Positions 1 to 11,319 of a stretch of 64,000 nt of DNA are shown here, piece by piece (within the stretch, counting starts at the first letter, position 1; each line of letters opens with the position of its first letter). Both the position numbers and the translations under genes were made by a program. Source of the DNA: Ornithodoros turicata (taxonomy: Eukaryota > Arthropoda > Arachnida > Ixodida > Argasidae); the NCBI RefSeq assembly GCF_037126465.1, contig NC_088208.1:41578685-41642684 (forward strand), written 5' to 3'. The notes below the pieces were generated by a model. That model ran no database searches and was not told where the DNA came from. It saw nothing but the letters and a program-made list of their open reading frames with translations.

Positions 1-534
1 CCTCCTGTACTTCAGCCTTACCAGATGTCTTACGTTCCTCAAATAAACGTCACCACCATGCCCGACATTTCGTCTAGCATACCTGCCTTTGAGGACGGCA
101 AGAAACAAAAAGCACGTCTATGGATTGAGGATCTTCAACGAACGCAACAACTGGCATCATGGTCACCAGACACTACACGCTTAATCGCGGCCAGTAAACT
201 GCGCGGCACAGCCAAGAACTGGCATCTGACTTCGGGTCGTGAGTACCCCACGTGGGACTCATGGAAGACTGCCTTCCTCGACACATTCGCACAGGAAACG
301 TCACTGATCCAGTGGCAGCAGCAGGTTATGGCTACCGTGCAACACAGCTCCCAGTCCCTGCGTGACTACGCCTACGGAAAGCTCCGTGCTATCAACAAAT
401 GCCCTGCTCCCCCACAGATGCTCAAAAAGTGGAGTACCTACTGCAGGGTATATCAACCCAGTCCACTGCTACAAGCATCGCCGCACAGCGTCCAGCGTCA
501 GTGGCAGCGTTTCTTGAGATGTGCAATGACATAG
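1..534 (+). CDS. gag: Gag, N-terminal part (5' partial, frame change near 410)
   Basis: The frame is open from base 1, so the true start is upstream; the first internal ATG is at 25. The protein resembles the Retrotrans_gag capsid type: an acidic-to-basic helical region with a WxxxL pattern around residues 30-130 and a conserved WDSWKTAFLDTF stretch. The frame ends at 534. Gag-like residues continue in another frame (CDS at 399), with the crossover at a run of five C (about 409-415). A lost C or a -1 ribosomal shift would both explain it. A homopolymer deletion or sequencing error seems simplest, because the overlap falls inside the capsid domain rather than at the gag-pol boundary. Confidence 0.8.
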   Translation, partial: PPVLQPYQMSYVPQINVTTMPDISSSIPAFEDGKKQKARLWIEDLQRTQQLASWSPDTTRLIAASKLRGTAKNWHLTSGREYPTWDSWKTAFLDTFAQETSLIQWQQQVMATVQHSSQSLRDYAYGKLRAINKCPAPPQMLKKWSTYCRVYQPSPLLQASPHSVQRQWQRFLRCAMT

Positions 535-3500
535 ATCGCACACTCCAGCATTTGCAACAGCCAACCTCTGTGCCCCCACGTCACAGTCAGGAGGAATACA
601 AACGCCATCAAAGTCGTCCAAGTGCATCGTTGGGACCCCCCAACACTGGACCACCTAAACACCAACTTGCAAGTCCCAATACTGCAAATCTCAAGTCTTA
701 TCCAGAAGGTCCTCCGCGCCCCCATGCTCTACAACAGCGTGTTCGAATTGCGGACTTAGCCCCGGAACAAAAAGAAGTCCGGTACGAAGCTCTGTCTCAG
801 CGCTACGGTGCACCAGCATTCCGCCCTGGTGACCCACTAAGCGAAGCTGTCTGCTTCTCGTGTCGTGAGAAAGGCCACCTCTCCTCCAAGTGCCCTACAA
901 AGCAAGGCCGACAAAATCACGGTTCCTCATCATCAAAGACTGCAACACAGACTACTGCCATACCAGCACCGCCAGTGCCTCACGCTCTACATACCACCAC
1001 ATCAGAAACTTTTGACGGGTCTCAACTGGAGTGCTCATTTTTTAGAGCTACTATCGCCAGTATCGGACCATGCGACGCATTTCCTGACTCTGGGTCAAAA
1101 ATGACCATTATTCACCAGTCCCTCGTGACCAGCACACAGCTACTTCCTTGGACCCAGCCACCACTGGGAGTAGTCGGTGGATCGACCGTTCTACCAGAAG
1201 GAACGATCTGTCTGAAGATTACAATTGGACCTATTTCTGGAGTCGTAGAGGCTGTTGTCCTCCACAATAACGTGTTGCCCTTGATTTTGGGTGAGGACTG
1301 GTTCCGCGTAACAGGCACCCGCCTTGTCTTTGAGCCACCTAACCCAGCAGAAGTACACCACCCTGCTTCAGGTTCAGTAGTACAAGCACATCTCAAACTC
1401 TATCCTCGTTCATCTTGCGCAGTTGTTCTTCACCAGTCGTCCCTAGCGCAAGGCACAGCACCAGAAGCCCAACCTACTCTGGGTCTTCAGGAGTCGTCGC
1501 TACCAGATACAAAACCTCCATGGGAGCCCCTTTGCAAAAGCACGGCACCATCACACTGCACTCGTTCTGCACCTGATGAAACCGTTACAATACCTGTTCA
1601 CGACGACTTGCCACCAGCAGCTGTGGGCAAGGAACTGTCGCAGGCACAACAGTCGGAGCTCGCCTCAGTCTTGTCAACTCACCACAGTGTTTTTGCTCGT
1701 AATGAAGATGACATCGGTCATCTAAAAGGACTTGAGCATCACATCGAATTACTACCCAACGCAGTGCCATACAGCAGGAGTCCATATCGATACTCCCCAG
1801 ATGACCGTCGGTTTTTGGATGAGCAAACGGATAAACTTCTAAAGCAAGGCATCCTCCTTCCAGCTACAGGGCCATGGGCTTTCCCGGCTATCGTCGTCAC
1901 CAGAGGACAAAAGAAACGACTTTGCGTCAACTACATACCCTTAAACAAACTTACAATCACAGCCGTGCACCCACTGCCGCATGCAGACGACATCATTCAC
2001 GATGTAGCAGGAGCATCCTACTTTGCCTGTCTCGATTTAAAGTTTGCCTACTGGCAAGTCAGCCTTCGACCAGAGGACTATGCTAAGACTGCCTTTATCA
2101 CACACAGTGGCACTTACATGTGGACACGTATGCCTTTTGGCCTCAAGAATGCCCCATCTACCTTTCAACGTGCCATGCAACTTGTGTTCAGCAACTTCAA
2201 AGCCCCACAAAAGTCAGGAATTCGTATCTATTTAGATGACATTCTGGTTTTCGCATCATCTTTTCCTGACTTCGTCGAAGTGCTCCAATTGGTGCTCCAC
2301 CGCTTGGAACACCATGGACTGAAAGTTTCACTTGATAAGTGTCGTTACGGGCTATCTCGAATCCGTTTTCTAGGATTCATCCTCTGCAGCGACGGGAAAC
2401 TCCCCGATCCAACCAAAGTGACCGCCATGTTAAACATCCCAAGACCAACAACACGGAAGCAAGTTCTCTCCTGGGTACAAACTGCAAATTTCTACCGCCG
2501 CTTTATCAAAAACTTCTCAAGGATTGCCACCCCACTGTATGCCCTCGTCAAAGCCCCCGAGTGGTATTGGAACACTACGTGTGAACAAGCTTTTCAGACT
2601 GTACGCAAAGCCCTTACTGAAGCGCCACTTCTGGGACATTTTCTTGAGGAAGTTCCAACTACTGTAACTACAGATGCATCCGCATCAGCTGTCGGTGCAG
2701 TGCTTACTCAACTTCAGAATGGCCATGACACAGTCATCGAGTATGCTAGCCGCAAGCTTACGCCTGACGAACAAAAACTGCACAGTAATGTTTGGGAATG
2801 TATCGCCGTCCATTGGGCCATTACGTTAAGGTTCCGCCACTACCTTTTAGGCCGAAAGTTTCCTCTCATTACCGACAATTGGACTGTTGTTTGCCTTACC
2901 ACCAACGTTCGCCCGTCACGTCGCTTCACAGGCATGCTTATGGACTTAATTGAATTTGACTTTAGCGTGGAACATCGCCCAGGTCGCCAAAATGTTGTCG
3001 CCGATCACCTTTCTCGCCTGTCACTTGCCATCACAGCACATAACAGTTCACTCGCTGAACTGCAACGAGAGGATCCCCAGTGCGCAGCCGCCCGGCTAAC
3101 AATGCAAGACAACCCATCGTGCAGCGACTTCTTGGACATCGATGGAATTCTCTACAAACAGTCGGACTCTGGGCACCCAACCTTGGTCGTCCCCGCAAAA
3201 ATGCGATCAGCCATCCTCCATACTATGCATGATTGTGCAGGCCACATGGGTTCAGAACGCACACTACGCAAGCTTCACGACCGTTACTGGTGGCCCGGAC
3301 TAACGGCATCAGTACAGAACTATGTTACATCGTGCCAAACCTGCCAGCTCTACAATCGTCCTACCTCAAAGAATGTTGGCTTTATGGGACACATGCCAGT
3401 CTCTGAAATCCCATTTTCAATCATCGCATTTGACCACATAATGATGCCACCAACAGGGAGTGCCCGCTACATCTTTAACGTGATTGACTTCACAACACGC

Positions 3501-4439
3501 TTCATCATCCCTGCCGCAGTACGTTCTACAAACACCGCGGACGTAATAGCCCATCTGCATTCAATATTCTACCGTTTTGGTGCCCCAGACCATTGTCTCT
3601 CCGACCACGGAGCAGCTTTCGAGTCTGCCCAGTTTGTGCGTTTCATGCGCCTTCACGGAGTGCAAGTACACTACTCCACTGCCTACCGAGCGGAAGGAAA
3701 CGGAATGATAGAGCGCAGCAACGGCTCACTCGTCACAGTCCTACGGAAAATCAGTCCACAAAACCAACCACCCTGGGATTCCAAGTTAGCAGAAGCTGCA
3801 TTCGCCGTAAATACAGCGTACAACGCCAGCACTGGCTTCAGCCCGTTTGAACTTCTCTTCGGATACTTGCCAAAACTCCCCGAAGAACGACATCGCCCCC
3901 CAAGTGCTTCGTCGCTCGCAGAACGGCTACTAGATGTTCAAACTGCACGCGTAGAGGCTCTCACAAACTCTGAAACTGCTCAGCATCGTAGAAAAAAGCT
4001 ATATGATCGAACCCATCGTCAACACTCCTTCCAAGTGGGTGACTTCGTTTGGATTCGCCGCCAACAGCCAGTTCTGCAAGGCCTCGAGAAACTCTCCCCT
4101 CGCTTTAAAGGCGTTTACCGCCTAACGGAACAACTCACTCCATCGACGTTTCAGGCTATGCCAGTTACGGGACAGTCCATAAGACAAACCAAACAACCAC
4201 GCACGGTGCATGTCTCCCAGTTAAAGAAATACGTGCCCCCTCTTTCAGCGCAAATCGACGAAGACCGTTTGTCATCGCAGCCTGCCAGTGACCTGACCGA
4301 CACTTCGGACTACTCCGCATCACTGCCAGTGACGCAAGTAAATTCAGCGTCTCAACCAACAACAGAACAGCCTTCTCAACGTCCAAATAGACAGCGCAAA
4401 CCGCCGTCCTATCTAAGTGACTATGAACTCGAACTGTGA
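399..4439 (+). CDS. pol: Gag C-terminus and Pol polyprotein of Ty3/gypsy element
   Basis: The product is a polyprotein that copies element RNA and inserts the cDNA. Visible domains (residues from the ATG at 399): end of gag 1-50; CCHC zinc knuckle C152-C155-H160-C165; aspartic protease DSG at 230-232 with an ILGEDW flap-like motif near 296; reverse transcriptase with LDLKFAYWQV near 545-554 and the YLDD active site at 611-614; RNase H starting with TTDAS at 757-761 and ending near VADHLSR 867-873; integrase zinc finger H944-H949-C979-C982; integrase catalytic triad D1012, D1069 and E1105 with the D-35-E spacing; and a C-terminal GPY/F-like module near 1220-1250. No chromodomain is evident. 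The ATG at 399 is probably not the natural start, since residues 1-50 continue gag from the other frame. Confidence 0.95.
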   Translation: MPCSPTDAQKVEYLLQGISTQSTATSIAAQRPASVAAFLEMCNDIDRTLQHLQQPTSVPPRHSQEEYKRHQSRPSASLGPPNTGPPKHQLASPNTANLKSYPEGPPRPHALQQRVRIADLAPEQKEVRYEALSQRYGAPAFRPGDPLSEAVCFSCREKGHLSSKCPTKQGRQNHGSSSSKTATQTTAIPAPPVPHALHTTTSETFDGSQLECSFFRATIASIGPCDAFPDSGSKMTIIHQSLVTSTQLLPWTQPPLGVVGGSTVLPEGTICLKITIGPISGVVEAVVLHNNVLPLILGEDWFRVTGTRLVFEPPNPAEVHHPASGSVVQAHLKLYPRSSCAVVLHQSSLAQGTAPEAQPTLGLQESSLPDTKPPWEPLCKSTAPSHCTRSAPDETVTIPVHDDLPPAAVGKELSQAQQSELASVLSTHHSVFARNEDDIGHLKGLEHHIELLPNAVPYSRSPYRYSPDDRRFLDEQTDKLLKQGILLPATGPWAFPAIVVTRGQKKRLCVNYIPLNKLTITAVHPLPHADDIIHDVAGASYFACLDLKFAYWQVSLRPEDYAKTAFITHSGTYMWTRMPFGLKNAPSTFQRAMQLVFSNFKAPQKSGIRIYLDDILVFASSFPDFVEVLQLVLHRLEHHGLKVSLDKCRYGLSRIRFLGFILCSDGKLPDPTKVTAMLNIPRPTTRKQVLSWVQTANFYRRFIKNFSRIATPLYALVKAPEWYWNTTCEQAFQTVRKALTEAPLLGHFLEEVPTTVTTDASASAVGAVLTQLQNGHDTVIEYASRKLTPDEQKLHSNVWECIAVHWAITLRFRHYLLGRKFPLITDNWTVVCLTTNVRPSRRFTGMLMDLIEFDFSVEHRPGRQNVVADHLSRLSLAITAHNSSLAELQREDPQCAAARLTMQDNPSCSDFLDIDGILYKQSDSGHPTLVVPAKMRSAILHTMHDCAGHMGSERTLRKLHDRYWWPGLTASVQNYVTSCQTCQLYNRPTSKNVGFMGHMPVSEIPFSIIAFDHIMMPPTGSARYIFNVIDFTTRFIIPAAVRSTNTADVIAHLHSIFYRFGAPDHCLSDHGAAFESAQFVRFMRLHGVQVHYSTAYRAEGNGMIERSNGSLVTVLRKISPQNQPPWDSKLAEAAFAVNTAYNASTGFSPFELLFGYLPKLPEERHRPPSASSLAERLLDVQTARVEALTNSETAQHRRKKLYDRTHRQHSFQVGDFVWIRRQQPVLQGLEKLSPRFKGVYRLTEQLTPSTFQAMPVTGQSIRQTKQPRTVHVSQLKKYVPPLSAQIDEDRLSSQPASDLTDTSDYSASLPVTQVNSASQPTTEQPSQRPNRQRKPPSYLSDYELEL

Positions 4440-4584
4440 AACGTTTTTGGTCCACTAAGTAACATTTTTTTCTTGTTTGTGCACTGTCATGTTGCTTATA
4501 GCTTATTTTAGTTTGTATTGTGACATATTGTTGTCAATGTTTAACTTCTTCAAATGGGACTTTGGTCTTCAGGAAGGGGTGGGA

Positions 4585-4875
4585 TGTGAGGGTTTTCCTT
4601 CCCCCTCCTCCTCACTCATGCCACACTTCCCCTGGACTCCAACAGAGGTCGCCCCCTTGCTTACGCAAAAGCTGTGGCATGCGCTCGCCGCGTCTGAATG
4701 ACCAGAGACTCCCTTGCCACTAGTCAGTAGTCGTCGCTCGCCATGCTTACTTGACGGTTCTGTTGCTAGTTGTCTGTATCGCTTTCGCCATTAAACGGGT
4801 AGTTCGCTGCCCTCATTGTTCTCCCCAAGCCCTGCCTCATGCCTCTCCAGCCCTGGCATCCCCACAATATGTGCA
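4585..4875 (+). repeat. Probable 3' LTR
   Basis: A purine tract (AGGAAGGGGTGGGA, 4571-4584) directly precedes TGTGAGGG at 4585, the usual geometry of a Ty3/gypsy 3' LTR start. A polyadenylation-type ATTAAA is at 4790-4795. The right end is not certain; a CA near 4865-4875 is plausible. The call rests on position, because no second LTR is in the window. Confidence 0.55.
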
Positions 4876-4904
4876 TTTCTACTCATTATTTTCGGTCATG
4901 CATT

Positions 4905-5115
4905 CAGTGGTCCCAGCTGCTAAGTGGCCGGATCCCGGACCACTTAGCAGAGGGGACCACTGGATCAATTCCACTGGTTCCACTTCAAGTGGGACCATCG
5001 TGAAGCTGGTTCCACTTTCAACTGGTCCCAGTCACTAAGTGGTCCCACACTCAAAGTGGGACCTGTCCAATAAACCACTTCGAAGTGGTCCCACTCCAGA
5101 TTTTTGCCTGGGGAG
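4905..5115. repeat. Degenerate word array, GTGGTCCCA / TGGGACCAC
   Basis: About 200 bp are built almost entirely of variants of one roughly 9-bp word (GTGGTCCCA) and its reverse complement, at irregular spacing and in alternating orientation. Many adjacent copies can pair into hairpins, for example around CTAAGTGG and CCACTTAG at 4920-4950. The array closes with CCAGATTTTTGCCTGGGG at 5096-5113. It has no fixed period and is not coding. The 165 bases that follow (5116-5280) show nothing recognisable. Confidence 0.7.
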
Positions 5116-5282
5116 AATGTGCACGAATTGGAGTTACAGCATTCGCAGACGCGCGCACCTGGATAAACAGCAATAAAAAGAGACCATGCCTGTGCTAAAA
5201 TAGATCAGAGTAATAGATCAAACAAAACATGGCAAGTGTGGACACGATGAAATCTTAAAGGGGGAAGCTGGGAAGCTGCCCA

Positions 5283-5533
5283 ACTTGGAGTCTCAGCGAC
5301 CATTCTGGGAACAAAATGGTACCTGTGAGGCTCCAGCTGGAACTTCTGGAACCATCTGAGACCAGAGTGGTACCACTGATGTCACCAAAGTGGAACCAGC
5401 CACCCCACTTGGGAATCCAGCTGGGACCATCCACATTCAACTGGAACCATTCCGGGACCATCAAACATCCAACTGGAACCAGTCCAGATTCAACTGGAAC
5501 CATTCTGGGACCAGCCCAGATTTTCGCCTGGGG
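5283..5533. repeat. Degenerate word array, TGGAACCA type
   Basis: A second array like the one at 4905, with TGGAACCA, TGGGACCA and TGGTACCA words irregularly spaced. It ends in CCAGATTTTCGCCTGGGG (5516-5533), which differs from the end of the first array by a single base and lies exactly 420 bp further on. The 293-bp satellite starts immediately after it. Open frames on both strands here (Pro/Thr/Trp-rich) come from the repeated word and are not genes. Confidence 0.7.
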
Positions 5534-8500
5534 TCACATGTATGCACATGGCTGGCTGGCTGGCTTTCTAAAAGTAATCTACAGTCCTAACAACAAATAC
5601 ACCAATGACACCAGTGGCGCAGCTCCGCCAGTAGTTCGCTTTGGTGTAGGTATTCCGTTGTGCTGTGGGTGAAGCTCCCGGCTGTCTCTGTGGTGGAGGT
5701 GAGACCCTTATTTCCACCTTGTCTTGTCCATTGGTCCGGGGCAGCAACTATTCCTTGAAAGAAACTTACAAGCAATCAGTGGGAAACCGAGCAACGCAGA
5801 AAATCATGCAACAAAGTAACAGTCACATGTATGCACATGGCTGGCTGGCTGGCTGGCTTTCTAAAAGTAATCTACAGTCCTAACAACAAATACACCAATG
5901 ACACCAGTGGCGCAGCTCCGCCAGTAGTTCGCTTTGGTGTAGGTATTCCGTTGTGCTGTGGGTGAAGCTCCCGGCTGTCTCTGTGGTGGAGGTGAGACCC
6001 TTATTTCCACCTTGTCTTGTCCATTGGTCCGGGGCAGCAACTATTCCTTGAAAGAAACTTACAAGCAATCAGTGGGAAACCGAGCAACGCAGAAAATCAT
6101 GCAACAAAGTAACAGTCACATGTATGCACATGGCTGGCTGGCTGGCTGGCTTTCTAAAAGTAATCTACAGTCCTAACAACAAATACACCAATGACACCAG
6201 TGGCGCAGCTCCGCCAGTAGTTCGCTTTGGTGTAGGTATTCCGTTGTGCTGTGGGTGAAGCTCCCGGCTGTCTCTGTGGTGGAGGTGAGACCCTTATTTC
6301 CACCTTGTCTTGTCCATTGGTCCGGGGCAGCAACTATTCCTTGAAAGAAACTTACAAGCAATCAGTGGGAAACCGAGCAACGCAGAAAATCATGCAACAA
6401 AGTAACAGTCACATGTATGCACATGGCTGGCTGGCTGGCTGGCTTTCTAAAAGTAATCTACAGTCCTAACAACAAATACACCAATGACACCAGTGGCGCA
6501 GCTCCGCCAGTAGTTCGCTTTGGTGTAGGTATTCCGTTGTGCTGTGGGTGAAGCTCCCGGCTGTCTCTGTGGTGGAGGTGAGACCCTTATTTCCACCTTG
6601 TCTTGTCCATTGGTCCGGGGCAGCAACTATTCCTTGAAAGAAACTTACAAGCAATCAGTGGGAAACCAAGCAACGCAGAAAATCATGCAACAAAGTAACA
6701 GTCACATGTATGCACATGGCTGGCTGGCTGGCTGGCTTTCTAAAAGTAATCTACAGTCCTAACAACAAATACACCAATGACACCAGTGGCGCAGCTCCGC
6801 CAGTAGTTCGCTTTGGTGTAGGTATTCCGTTGTGCTGTGGGTGAAGCTCCCGGCTGTCTCTGTGGTGGAGGTGAGACCCTTATTTCCACCTTGTCTTGTC
6901 CATTGGTCCGGGGCAGCAACTATTCCTTGAAAGAAACTTACAAGCAATCAGTGGGAAACCGAGCAACGCAGAAAATCATGCAACAAAGTAACAGTCACAT
7001 GTATGCACATGGCTGGCTGGCTGGCTTTCTAAAAGTAATCTACAGTCCTAACAACAAATACACCAATGACACCAGTGGCGCAGCTCCGCCAGTAGTTCGC
7101 TTTGGTGTAGGTATTCCGTTGTGCTGTGGGTGAAGCTCCCGGCTGTCTCTGTGGTGGAGGTGAGACCCTTATTTCCACCTTGTCTTGTCCATTGGTCCGG
7201 GGCAGCAACTATTCCTTGAAAGAAACTTACAAGCAATCAGTGGGAAACCGAGCAACGCAGAAAATCATGCAACAAAGTAACAGTCACATGTATGCACATG
7301 GCTGGCTGGCTTTCTAAAAGTAATCTACAGTCCTAACAACAAATACACCAATGACACCAGTGGCGCAGCTCCGCCAGTAGTTCGCTTTGGTGTAGGTATT
7401 CCGTTGTGCTGTGGGTGAAGCTCCCGGCTGTCTCTGTGGTGGAGGTGAGACCCTTATTTCCACCTTGTCTTGTCCATTGGTCCGGGGCAGCAACTATTCC
7501 TTGAAAGAAACTTACAAGCAATCAGTGGGAAACCGAGCAACGCAGAAAATCATGCAACAAAGTAACAGTCACATGTATGCACATGGCTGGCTGGCTGGCT
7601 GGCTTTCTAAAAGTAATCTACAGTCCTAACAACAAATACACCAATGACACCAGTGGCGCAGCTCCGCCAGTAGTTCGCTTTGGTGTAGGTATTCCGTTGT
7701 GCTGTGGGTGAAGCTCCCGGCTGTCTCTGTGGTGGAGGTGAGACCCTTATTTCCACCTTGTCTTGTCCATTGGTCCGGGGCAGCAACTATTCCTTGAAAG
7801 AAACTTACAAGCAATCAGTGGGAAACCGAGCAACGCAGAAAATCATGCAACAAAGTAACAGTCACATGTATGCACATGGCTGGCTGGCTGGCTGGCTTTC
7901 TAAAAGTAATCTACAGTCCTAACAACAAATACACCAATGACACCAGTGGCGCAGCTCCGCCAGTAGTTCGCTTTGGTGTAGGTATTCCGTTGTGCTGTGG
8001 GTGAAGCTCCCGGCTGTCTCTGTGGTGGAGGTGAGACCCTTATTTCCACCTTGTCTTGTCCATTGGTCCGGGGCAGCAACTATTCCTTGAAAGAAACTTA
8101 CAAGCAATCAGTGGGAAACCGAGCAACGCAGAAAATCATGCAACAAAGTAACAGTCACATGTATGCACATGGCTGGCTGGCTGGCTGGCTTTCTAAAAGT
8201 AATCTACAGTCCTAACAACAAATACACCAATGACACCAGTGGCGCAGCTCCGCCAGTAGTTCGCTTTGGTGTAGGTATTCCGTTGTGCTGTGGGTGAAGC
8301 TCCCGGCTGTCTCTGTGGTGGAGGTGAGACCCTTATTTCCACCTTGTCTTGTCCATTGGTCCGGGGCAGCAACTATTCCTTGAAAGAAACTTACAAGCAA
8401 TCAGTGGGAAACCGAGCAACGCAGAAAATCATGCAACAAAGTAACAGTCACATGTATGCACATGGCTGGCTGGCTGGCTGGCTTTCTAAAAGTAATCTAC

Positions 8501-11318
8501 AGTCCTAACAACAAATACACCAATGACACCAGTGGCGCAGCTCCGCCAGTAGTTCGCTTTGGTGTAGGTATTCCGTTGTGCTGTGGGTGAAGCTCCCGGC
8601 TGTCTCTGTGGTGGAGGTGAGACCCTTATTTCCACCTTGTCTTGTCCATTGGTCCGGGGCAGCAACTATTCCTTGAAAGAAACTTACAAGCAATCAGTGG
8701 GAAACCGAGCAACGCAGAAAATCATGCAACAAAGTAACAGTCACATGTATGCACATGGCTGGCTGGCTGGCTGGCTTTCTAAAAGTAATCTACAGTCCTA
8801 ACAACAAATACACCAATGACACCAGTGGCGCAGCTCCGCCAGTAGTTCGCTTTGGTGTAGGTATTCCGTTGTGCTGTGGGTGAAGCTCCCGGCTGTCTCT
8901 GTGGTGGAGGTGAGACCCTTATTTCCACCTTGTCTTGTCCATTGGTCCGGGGCAGCAACTATTCCTTGAAAGAAACTTACAAGCAATCAGTGGGAAACCG
9001 AGCAACGCAGAAAATCATGCAACAAAGTAACAGTCACATGTATGCACATGGCTGGCTGGCTGGCTGGCTTTCTAAAAGTAATCTACAGTCCTAACAACAA
9101 ATACACCAATGACACCAGTGGCGCAGCTCCGCCAGTAGTTCGCTTTGGTGTAGGTATTCCGTTGTGCTGTGGGTGAAGCTCCCGGCTGTCTCTGTGGTGG
9201 AGGTGAGACCCTTATTTCCACCTTGTCTTGTCCATTGGTCCGGGGCAGCAACTATTCCTTGAAAGAAACTTACAAGCAATCAGTGGGAAACCGAGCAACG
9301 CAGAAAATCATGCAACAAAGTAACAGTCACATGTATGCACATGGCTGGCTGGCTGGCTGGCTTTCTAAAAGTAATCTACAGTCCTAACAACAAATACACC
9401 AATGACACCAGTGGCGCAGCTCCGCCAGTAGTTCGCTTTGGTGTAGGTATTCCGTTGTGCTGTGGGTGAAGCTCCCGGCTGTCTCTGTGGTGGAGGTGAG
9501 ACCCTTATTTCCACCTTGTCTTGTCCATTGGTCCGGGGCAGCAACTATTCCTTGAAAGAAACTTACAAGCAATCAGTGGGAAACCGAGCAACGCAGAAAA
9601 TCATGCAACAAAGTAACAGTCACATGTATGCACATGGCTGGCTGGCTGGCTGGCTTTCTAAAAGTAATCTACAGTCCTAACAACAAATACACCAATGACA
9701 CCAGTGGCGCAGCTCCGCCAGTAGTTCGCTTTGGTGTAGGTATTCCGTTGTGCTGTGGGTGAAGCTCCCGGCTGTCTCTGTGGTGGAGGTGAGACCCTTA
9801 TTTCCACCTTGTCTTGTCCATTGGTCCGGGGCAGCAACTATTCCTTGAAAGAAACTTACAAGCAATCAGTGGGAAACCGAGCAACGCAGAAAATCATGCA
9901 ACAAAGTAACAGTCACATGTATGCACATGGCTGGCTGGCTGGCTGGCTTTCTAAAAGTAATCTACAGTCCTAACAACAAATACACCAATGACACCAGTGG
10001 CGCAGCTCCGCCAGTAGTTCGCTTTGGTGTAGGTATTCCGTTGTGCTGTGGGTGAAGCTCCCGGCTGTCTCTGTGGTGGAGGTGAGACCCTTATTTCCAC
10101 CTTGTCTTGTCCATTGGTCCGGGGCAGCAACTATTCCTTGAAAGAAACTTACAAGCAATCAGTGGGAAACCGAGCAACGCAGAAAATCATGCAACAAAGT
10201 AACAGTCACATGTATGCACATGGCTGGCTGGCTGGCTGGCTTTCTAAAAGTAATCTACAGTCCTAACAACAAATACACCAATGACACCAGTGGCGCAGCT
10301 CCGCCAGTAGTTCGCTTTGGTGTAGGTATTCCGTTGTGCTGTGGGTGAAGCTCCCGGCTGTCTCTGTGGTGGAGGTGAGACCCTTATTTCCACCTTGTCT
10401 TGTCCATTGGTCCGGGGCAGCAACTATTCCTTGAAAGAAACTTACAAGCAATCAGTGGGAAACCAAGCAACGCAGAAAATCATGCAACAAAGTAACAGTC
10501 ACATGTATGCACATGGCTGGCTGGCTGGCTGGCTTTCTAAAAGTAATCTACAGTCCTAACAACAAATACACCAATGACACCAGTGGCGCAGCTCCGCCAG
10601 TAGTTCGCTTTGGTGTAGGTATTCCGTTGTGCTGTGGGTGAAGCTCCCGGCTGTCTCTGTGGTGGAGGTGAGACCCTTATTTCCACCTTGTCTTGTCCAT
10701 TGGTCCGGGGCAGCAACTATTCCTTGAAAGAAACTTACAAGCAATCAGTGGGAAACCGAGCAACGCAGAAAATCATGCAACAAAGTAACAGTCACATGTA
10801 TGCACATGGCTGGCTGGCTGGCTGGCTTTCTAAAAGTAATCTACAGTCCTAACAACAAATACACCAATGACACCAGTGGCGCAGCTCCGCCAGTAGTTCG
10901 CTTTGGTGTAGGTATTCCGTTGTGCTGTGGGTGAAGCTCCCGGCTGTCTCTGTGGTGGAGGTGAGACCCTTATTTCCACCTTGTCTTGTCCATTGGTCCG
11001 GGGCAGCAACTATTCCTTGAAAGAAACTTACAAGCAATCAGTGGGAAACCAAGCAACGCAGAAAATCATGCAACAAAGTAACAGTCACATGTATGCACAT
11101 GGCTGGCTGGCTGGCTGGCTTTCTAAAAGTAATCTACAGTCCTAACAACAAATACACCAATGACACCAGTGGCGCAGCTCCGCCAGTAGTTCGCTTTGGT
11201 GTAGGTATTCCGTTGTGCTGTGGGTGAAGCTCCCGGCTGTCTCTGTGGTGGAGGTGAGACCCTTATTTCCACCTTGTCTTGTCCATTGGTCCGGGGCAGC
11301 AACTATTCCTTGAAAGAA
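5534..11318. repeat. 293-bp satellite array, about 20 copies
   Basis: Near-identical head-to-tail units recur every 293 bp; two steps are shorter (289 and 285 bp). The shorter units have fewer repeats of an internal GGCT tetranucleotide (usually five, four in copy 1 and in the unit near 7010, three near 7305). A G-to-A variant (AACCAAGC for AACCGAGC) marks units near 6664, 10463 and 11049. Each unit contains a GGTGGA...TCCACC inverted pair. Open frames of 62 and 72 codons recur on opposite strands but carry no domain and no selection signal. The last unit is truncated where LINE sequence begins. Copy number may be underestimated if the assembly collapsed the array. Confidence 0.97.
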
Positions 11319-11319
11319 A

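Larger units (their letters stand above)
1..4875 (+). mobile_element. Ty3/gypsy LTR retrotransposon, 5' end cut by window
   Basis: The region holds gag, protease, reverse transcriptase, RNase H and integrase in the order typical of Ty3/gypsy, followed by a polypurine tract (4571-4584) and a probable 3' LTR. The 5' LTR and primer-binding site would lie before base 1. The pol frame is open for 1,346 codons with every catalytic motif present, so the copy looks young. One frame change inside gag is the only visible defect. The right boundary is estimated, because the 5' LTR needed to define it is absent. Confidence 0.9.

Noticed and set aside
6060..6115. CAATCAGTGGGAAACCGAGCAACGCAGAA resembles a cDNA-synthesis adapter
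   Set aside because: Only partial similarity, and it is an integral part of every 293-bp unit with intact genomic sequence on both sides, so adapter contamination is unlikely.
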